From the NCBI GenBank assembly GCA_963580455.1, contig OY756970.1, positions 23,126,001-23,190,000 on the forward strand: a stretch of DNA of 64,000 bases, given 5' to 3'. Both the position numbers and the translations under genes were made by a program. This document shows positions 48,525-57,500 of this stretch, piece after piece (the first letter of the stretch is position 1; each line of letters starts with the position of its first letter). Under the pieces are notes generated by a model. It saw only the letters and a list, made by a program, of their open reading frames with translations. It made no database searches and was not told where the DNA came from. The stretch is from Euonymus europaeus (Eukaryota > Streptophyta > Magnoliopsida > Celastrales > Celastraceae).

Positions 48525-51500
48525 ATGGCGGTCAGTTCCAGAGGAAGCACGGCGGCAGCAGAGCTACAGGTTTCTAGGAGGTGGAAAGAGCGAGAGAGTA
48601 GTCCAGAAAGGAACAGAGTTTGGACCGAACCTAAAAGCAGGACCAGCACTGAGAGGAAAGTCTCTGTCGTTTATTCTCTCTGCAGGAATGGCCAGCTCGA
48701 GCAACCTCACTTGATGGAGGTCCCTCTCGCTTCTAACGAAGGACTCCATCTCAGAGGTAAGACGACAAACGGAAACTGTATTTTTTGTGTTCATTTGTCT
48801 GTTTGGTTGCCGAAGAAAAGTGATGGAAAAAAAAGTAGGGAATTTTGGAGAAATGATCCCATCCGTAAAGATTTTTGGAGAAATGACCCTGTCCAAAAAT
48901 TTCAGCAATTATGACCTTTTTAATGCGTTAAAGTACCGAAATGCCCTTATACTAAGGACACGTCTTTTCCCACTGGTTTATTTAATTTGAAACAAAAACC
49001 CAAAAGACACCTGCAAGACCTTTGTTGAAACTCTTCAAATTTTGGAGGCTAGAAAGCGGAAGAACTCCCAGATTGCAATCGGCAAGTATTTCCGACTACC
49101 AACGAGGTGAGTTTGAGGCCCCAGAATAATTTGTTGTGTCTGTTATAAACTGTTGAGAGTTGTTCATTATTGGTCGCGCCAGCGTTTAATTGGTCGTGCC
49201 TTCGTTTCAGCGTTTCATTGATTTTCTTATATATTTTTCTTGTTGTTTCTTTTTAGATGTTCGTGCATGTTTTTGGCGAGGTTTTGCATGTTTTTTTTTA
49301 TGATTTTCATGCAATTTAGTTGGTCGTGCCTATACTCTGACTGGTCGTGCCTGTGAATGTGTTTGTCGTGCCAGTTTTTATTTGGTCGTGCCTATATTCT
49401 GACTGGTCGTGCCTGTGAGTGTACCTGAGGAGGCGTCTGCTTTATTGGTCGTGCCAGTTTTTATTTGGTCGTGCCAGTAATTTAGTTGGTCGTGCCAGTT
49501 TTTATTTGGTCGTGCCAGTAATTTAGTTGGTCGTGCTAGTTTTTATTTGGTCGTTCCAGTAATTTAGTTGGTCGTTCCAGTTTTTAGTTGGTCGTGCCAG
49601 TTTTTATTTGGTCGTGCCAGTAATTTAGTTGGTCGTGCCAGTTTTTATTTGGTCGTGCCAGTAATTTAGTTGGTCGTGCCAGTTTTTAGTTGGTCGTGCC
49701 AGTTTTTATTTGGTCGTGCCAGTAATTTAGTTGGTCGTGCCAGTTTTTATTTGGTCGTGCCAGTAATTTAGTTGGTCGTTCCTGTGAGTTTAACTGGTTT
49801 GCATGATTTTAACAGGTCGTGCCTTATAATTTAATTGGTCGTGCCTCTGATGTTTCCTTATAATTTACCTTATGTTATTAATGCAGATTTACAAACAATG
49901 GATTACCTCATTAAGGAGAAGGATCATTTTCCTGCGAAGGTTACAATTTTTTCAAACATCTCACATGTTATTGGGCAAATAAGAGGTTCTTTGAGTGAGA
50001 ATCAACTCGAGATGTTTAGGAAGACATGCTTCGGCATTTTTCTGGATGTAGGTGAGCTCTCTGTATCAGGACAGTTAATGCATCAGCTTCTTCTACGACA
50101 AGTTGAATCCCAAGATGTTGATTTTGAAGATATTGGAAACAGATTGACATTTAAATTCGCCAACAGGATGACATCTTTTGGTATTACAGACTTCGCTCTC
50201 ATTACCGGTTTAGTGTGTAGGGATGTGCCTGATATCTCTGCATTAGTTGATACTAGTGTACATAGGCTGAGGGATATGTGGTTTGATGATATGAAGATTA
50301 TTCAGAGACATCATTTAGAGCTTTGTTTCGATCGTTTGTGCAGAAGAAAGAAAGAGAAGCAGGTGGATGAGGAGGTGGTGAAACTAGCCTTGATTTATTT
50401 TCTTGAGTTTGTGCTAGTAGCTAAGGAACGACATAGGCCTATTGATAATCGGTGGCTCCAATTGGTGGACAATTTGGATGTATTCAACAAATTCCCATGG
50501 GGGGCTGTGAGCTACCAACGTACTGTTGCCTCTCTTGGAGGAATAATGGTCAACCGTTTAGATAGACGAAAGAGCAGACAAACGAAGAAGGAGCAATACT
50601 GCATTTATGGTTTCCCTATGGTGTTCCAGGTATTGATTTGCTTTAACTGGTCGTGCCTGCTATTTATCTGGTCGTGCCTGATTTCTAAATTGGTCGTGCC
50701 TGATTTCTTTTAATGGTCGTGCCTTAGTTTTTAACTGGTCGTGCCTTAGTTTTTAACTGGTCGTGCCTGATTTCTTTTAAATGGTCGTGCCTGATTTCTT
50801 TTAATGGTCGTGCCTTAGTTTTTAACTGGTCGTGCCTTAGTTTTTTAACTGGTCGTGCCTGATTTCTTTTTCATCCAATATTAAATTATTTTAATCTAAA
50901 TTCTGTTGTTATTTATCTTAGGTTTGGTCATATGAAGCTATACCTGTCATTGGTTCATTGTACGCCTCAAAAATCAAGGATGTGATTCCTCGATTACTCA
51001 ATTGGAGTAGCTATCAAACTCCAAATTCTAAAGAACTCTTACAAAATGTATTCCAACAAGACAAGGTAAAAACTTAAATATGCAAATAAGCTTACTGTTT
51101 TCATATTTATGATGATTCTTTTGGACAAAATATTGAGGTGCTAATGATTGATAGTCTATGTTGCAATAGCTGCAAGTACACGCTATTCTATCTGCAAATG
51201 GGATTGAGATGGAGCAGGAGTACTGGATCGACGTGAGCAACAGGGTGGGGGAGGGAGCAATTAAAGAATCTGCTGATGATTCGAGTGATCACACAGCTCC
51301 TGTGGAGCAATATTCTGATTCACATGGTGACACTGAACCTGTGGAGCAATCTTTTGATGCAGATTTTGAGGTTGTTCATGATGTGATTGTCAAGCTTGAT
51401 AATTTGAAGAAGCAGGTTCATGAGGGAAGCTTCATAGGTGCAGTTAAATCAGATTTTTTATCTACTATGACAGTGGTGAATAAGTGCGTTGAGGATGCTT

Positions 51501-54500
51501 TGTTGGCACTGAAAACCTTTACTGACAAGGGTGAAGCGGTGAAATTCCCAGTTCCTGTTGTAGTTGTTGATATGGGGGTGCAGACTGAAGCCGATGAGGT
51601 TGATGTTGATGTGGTTGGGGGAAGTACTGTAAAGGGTGGGGTTAAGGTTTCTGTTGTTGATGTGGGGGTGCAGACTGAAGCCGATGTGGTGGGGGGAAGT
51701 ACTGTAAAGGGTGGGGTTACTGTTTCTTTTGTTGATGTGGGTGTGATGACTGATGTGGATGATTCTGAGGGTGGTGTGGTCGGAGGGAGCAATGTAGAAG
51801 GTGTGGAGGATGAGAGTGTAGTTGTAGTGGGATTGGAAATGGGGGAGGAGTTGGGGGTCGATGATAAGGCAGACAATGTAGATGTTGCGGGGGTAAATGT
51901 TGATGATACAAAAGAGCATAGAGACCCTGGTTTGTTGTATACTAGTATGAGCTCCATGGCTTCCTTTACCCCAGCTGAAGAGAGTAAAAATATTTCTGGG
52001 GTCGAGGTGGTGACACCATCAAAGTTCCCTAAAGCCTCAGAAGGGGGTATTAAACCCTATGTCAGGAACAAACAGAAGCGTGCAGTTAGGCCTGGACCTC
52101 TCAAAAGGACTCCATTTACATCTCCATCCTTGAAGAGAAGGAAAACAATTGATGATAAGGATGTGTCAAGTAAAGAAATTATAAAATTGGACTTGAAGAG
52201 GAAGTGGCCAGATCAATGGGCAGATGATTGTCTTGCATTCATGCAAGACAGGTCCAAGGATGGAGAAAGCATAAGTTGGCCAACATGTGCAGTAAACAAG
52301 CAGTGGTTTATGGATGCTATGAAGTTAGATGGATGGTTAACAGACCAGGTAAAACAATACATTTTTATATATCAATTTAACTGGTCGTGCCTCATTTTTT
52401 TAAACTGGTCGTGCCTGCTTTTTAAATGGTCGTGCCTGATTTTTTAAACTGGTCGTGCCTGCTTTTTAAATGGTCGTGCCTGATTTTTTAAACTGGTCGT
52501 GCCTGCTTTTTAACTGGTCGTGCCTGCTTTTTTAAACTGGTCGTGCCTGCTATGTTTAACTGGTCGCGCCTGATATTTTTAACTGGTCGTTCCTCCTTTT
52601 TTTAACTGGTCGTGCCTCATTTTATTTAACTAGTCGTGCCTCATTTTATTTAACTGGTCGTGCCTCCTTTTTTTTATCTGGTCGTGGATACTTTTTTTTA
52701 ATATGTGTCTTAACATGTAATTTTCATACAGCACCTTGATGTAGCCATGCACCTGATTCGAAAAAGAATGACAAAGTTCCCAGATAGTTTTAAGAGGGAC
52801 TGTGTTGTCCTAGATTGTCTGTTCTTTGTAAGTTGCACACTGTCATTGTTCGAAATTTATTTGCATAAATACATTTTATTTGTATTCTTCTTTATATATA
52901 TGTTCCTATGATTTCAGACCAGGGTACAGGAGAAGTTTGAGTTGTTCAAGTCAAAGCCGGATGATGTTGCCTTTTGGGACGAGGACAGCATTTTTTTGGA
53001 TTATATTGTGGGGATACTTCCAATTGATTCTGTTGCGTGGGAAAGGGCCAAGTTTGTTTACTTTCCTGCAAACTTCAACAATAAACACTGGGTTGCTGTG
53101 GAATTGGTAATGGAAAAGAAGACTGTTCATGTCTACGACTCACTGCCCAGCCTGACAAATGGTGCTGCATTGAAGACACTTTTTGATCCCTTGACAACAA
53201 TGCTTCCCCGTATTCTTCAATCCACTGGTTTGGGGGATGAATTGTTTGCTCCATGGAGATTGCAACGGATACCTTCATGCCCTAGACAAACTGGAGGGTA
53301 AGTTCCTATAAAAAAAATATTTAGCAATTATTCAATTACATATTATATATGCTGATACTTTTTAATGTTTCCATTGCAGAGGAGATTGTGGCATGTTTGC
53401 CTTCAAATTCATTGAAGCATTGACGGCTGATTTGCCAGTAAACATTATCCAACAAGGGGACATGAAATTCTATAGACAAAAGTTTTGTTCAGAGGCTTGG
53501 GGACAGGAGTTTATAATGTGAATATCTTATTTAAATGTCAACTGTAAATTATATATAAATATCTAATCGTGCCTTAATTTTTTTAGCTGGTCGTGCCGGA
53601 ATTTAACTGGTCGTGCCAGAATTTAACTGGTCGTTCCTCCTGTTATATATATGGTCGTGCCTCCTTTTATATATATGGTCGTGCCTGCTTTTATTTAGAT
53701 GGTCGTGCCTGGTATTTTTATATGGTCGTGCCTCCTTTTATTTAGATGGTCGTGCCTGGTATTTTTATATGGTCGTGCCTGCTTTTATTTAGATGGTCGT
53801 GCCTGATATTTTTATATGGTCGTGCCTGCTTTTTTAAACTGGTCGTGCCTCCTTTTATTTAGATGGTCGTGCCTGGTATTTTTATATGGTCGTGCCTGCT
53901 TTTATTTAGATGGTCGTGCCTGATATTTTTATATGGTCGTGCCTGCTTTTATTTAGATGGTCGTGCCTGGTATTTTTATATGGTCGTGCCTGGTATTTTT
54001 ACATGGTCGTGCCTCCTTTTATTTAGATGGTCGTGCCTGGTATTTTTATATGGTCGTGCCTGCTTTTTTAAACTGGTCGTGCCTTCCTGCAACTTAAGTG
54101 GTCGTGCCTGCCTGCAACTTTACTGGTCATGCCAGATTATATAAACATTAACATTACATATTTTTACATATATATTAAATAAAATCATAGACTGATATAG
54201 AAACTGACAGTTCTCATTAAAAGCAGCAATGTTAATGGTAACGTTTAACAGTTCACATTATAAAGTAAATGTTTAGCAATTAGAATCGTCAATGACTGGT
54301 ATTATACCCTACCAGTCAAGGCTACTGGCTCCTTACAAGTCTGTCGGTTATGACCAATTTTTTTACATCTTCCGCACTTTCTAATTGCTACAGATTCACC
54401 AGCGGATGGTATTCTTCTTTGTTTTGGCCTCCCTCCAGGTCTTCTCGTATCAGGTGGCAATAACCTTTGATCTTCGCTTGCATGCCGATGGTCTTCAATT

Positions 54501-57500
54501 GGTACTGTGTTAATCGGTTCAGCATAAGCTAACATAATTGCCTCATTAGTATAGTAGCGTGAACACATGGATTGTGGATCAATGTTGCGTGTTCTACACG
54601 CCGCCAACGCATGAACACAAGGCAATTGTTGCATCTCAAATTTCCTGCAGGTGCATGTTCTGTTGTGCAGATTCACCTCCCCACCACCAAGTCCATCCCT
54701 CACATAAAACTGAATATGACTAATTGGTTCAACAGACATACGTTGCGCCTTGTCAATCCGCTTTCTCAACTTCTTATCAATTTTCTTACAAAGTTGGGTT
54801 GTAATGGAAGCTGCTTTAGTGCGACGCTCATGGAACCATCTTTGAAGTAAAGATCTTAGATGGTCAACCAATGTTGTAATTGGAAGACACCGTGCTTCCC
54901 TCAATACAGCATTCAAACTCTCAGCAATATTAGTGGTTAGTATACTGTATCTCCTACCTGGGAAATGTGCACGAGACCACTTTTCAAATCCAGCATCAAC
55001 TAAATAACGATGTGCCCTGCCATCTTGAAACCCACGCAACTGTGTCATTAGATGCTCAAATTGTGAAACACGATATACCTTCGCTGCCTTAAAAAAAATA
55101 GGGAAGACACTATCATCAATATTTTTTGCTTTCATGTTTTGCTTGATGTGGTGTATACAGTGCCCATGGTATGACTCTGGAAAAACCAAAGCGACTGCTC
55201 TCTCAATACTGTTATGTCTATCTGATATTATTGCCAACTCTGAGAAATCTTCAAGATCAATAGCTGATCTAAGTTTTCCCATGAACCATTCCCAAGATGC
55301 ATTATTTTCTGAATCTCCCATTCCAAAAGCAACTGGATAAATTTTGTTGTTACCGTCTAAAGCAGCAGCCACAAAGAGTGTACCCATGTATTTTCCCTTG
55401 AGGTGAGTACCATCAACAGCAATGACACGTCTCATTGAACTACGAAACCCTCTCAATACTAGCCCAAGAGCAAGGAAAAAATATTTAAACTTGAAATCAT
55501 TATCGAACTCTATATGAGTTACTGTACCAGGGTTATTTTTCTCTAACACTGCACAGTAATGCGGCAAATACGAGAATGATAATTCTGGTGATCCTCTAAC
55601 CACTTCCAAAGCAAACTCCCTAGCCCTCCAAGCTTTGTCGTAGCTTATATTCACACCAAAATCTGTCCGCACGTCGTCGACTATATCTTTCGGCCGATAC
55701 GTACGACCAACCCCTTCAAATTTAGACTTAATGCATTCTCCAATGACCTTTCTAGATGCTTGTCTATGACTTCGATTGATAAGGTCCAGAGAACAGTCAT
55801 GCTTGCCATTAAACCTTGTTACCTTAAACAACTCCGAATCTTTCAATTTTATTGCTCGCAAGCGCCAATCACATCCCATGTCAACACATTTGACCGCATA
55901 TAGAGTTTTCGTTGATTTCAATACATGAAACATTCTGTTCTCTTTCATAGCATACACAGCTATATTTTTCTGTAATTCTTTCTTGTCCATATAAATCTGA
56001 CCTACTGCAACATGACCACCGGATGAGCTACTAATACTGTTGCTCGCAACAACACCTGAAGGCCCAATAGAATTTGAGCAATGATTCCTTCCATCTTCTG
56101 CTGCAAAGGTGGATTGATTATGTGACTGTGGTTCCCCGTCATCAAATGGATTTTCCCACTCTTCACCATGAAGACCTTGACTATCATCCTCATCATTAAC
56201 CCCATCAATATCATCGTTACCAGTATTGGGAAAGTCAAAATCAGAGAAGCGAAAATCGCTGTAGTTATTAACCCGCTCGTCATCACCATCGTCATGTGGT
56301 ACAAATTTACTTGCAAATTGTGGTAACTCAGGAGAAACAGAACCAACATTTGGTGCAACAAATGTTTTATGCATCATTGGACCATAGCTAACATCTTGTG
56401 AGACAAACTGACAAGTCGCTCTCTGCTTCGTTGTTACGCACAGTGGAGTACCAGGTTTTACTGGATGATCATTTTGCCTTAGGAAAAATTGCATGTCACG
56501 TTCATTCTGAAGCTCCATCGGTTCCATTTTGAAATGTGTATTATAGACAAACTTCATCACCAAATCGAAGGAATTAAAATCGACTTCAATCAACTGGTAT
56601 ATGAGTTCTACAAATTCTGCATGTGTTATTGCATTAGACACGATTACACCCTGACTTCTTCCGCCTTTAAAAGTGTGCATGCCCCTACAATTTTCCCACT
56701 CTCCACCATATAACAAAACAAAATCGATCTCAGAAGCCATTCCTGCACATATAATAAGATATCATAATAAAATTAATAAATTCAATGGAGAAACAAAAAA
56801 GCACGACCACAAACATTGTTGGCACGACCAAATAATCAATGGCACGACCACATAATACATTGGCACGACCAAATAATCAATGGCACGACCACATAATACA
56901 TTGGCACGACCAAATAATCAATGGCACGACCACATAATACATTGGCACGACCAAATAATCAATGGAACGACCACATAATACACTGGCACGACCACATAAT
57001 CACTGGCACGACCACATAATCACTGGCACGACCACATTATCACTGGCACGACCTCATTATACATTGGCACGACCACATTATCACTGGCACGACCACAAAA
57101 ATTAAAGTTCTACCGACTTTAAAAATGGCACGACCAAACTTATAACATGGATACAATCTACTTCATGACAGATACTATTTACGAATCATTCTCGCCCAGA
57201 ATATGTCGAGCATCCACAGACGATTTCACAGGAAACAGCTCATGCGTGTAATAAGCAGATATACAACACATTCAGCTAGCCACAAACGATTGCACAGATG
57301 CGTAATAATAAGTAGATATACAACACATTCCAGCTAGCAAATGAACTTACTTGGAAGACAAACTCTGCACAAAAATAAATGCAGGGCGGCTGTTTTGATC
57401 TATGTATGGATCGAAAACGAAAAATGAATCGCAGAGCTCAAAACTCAAAGTAATAAATAAACCCAGAGTAATAAATTTTATTCTGCCACATAAGGGTATT

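Noticed and set aside
49835..49897. Upstream extension of the Ulp1 gene start
   Set aside because: The extra residues come from repeat units and lie before a splice acceptor, so the ATG at 49898 is preferred.
51418..51957. 179-codon minus-strand frame rich in Thr, Ser and Pro
   Set aside because: It is the antisense shadow of the acidic repeat region of the Ulp1 gene.
53863..54144. Open frame with repeated WSCL / GRAC peptides
   Set aside because: It is translation of the TGGTCGTGCC array, with no independent sign of coding.
49106..57350. CRISPR-like array from the regular decamers
   Set aside because: The unit is only 10 bp, spacers are AT-rich and repeated themselves, and the context is a plant nuclear MULE.
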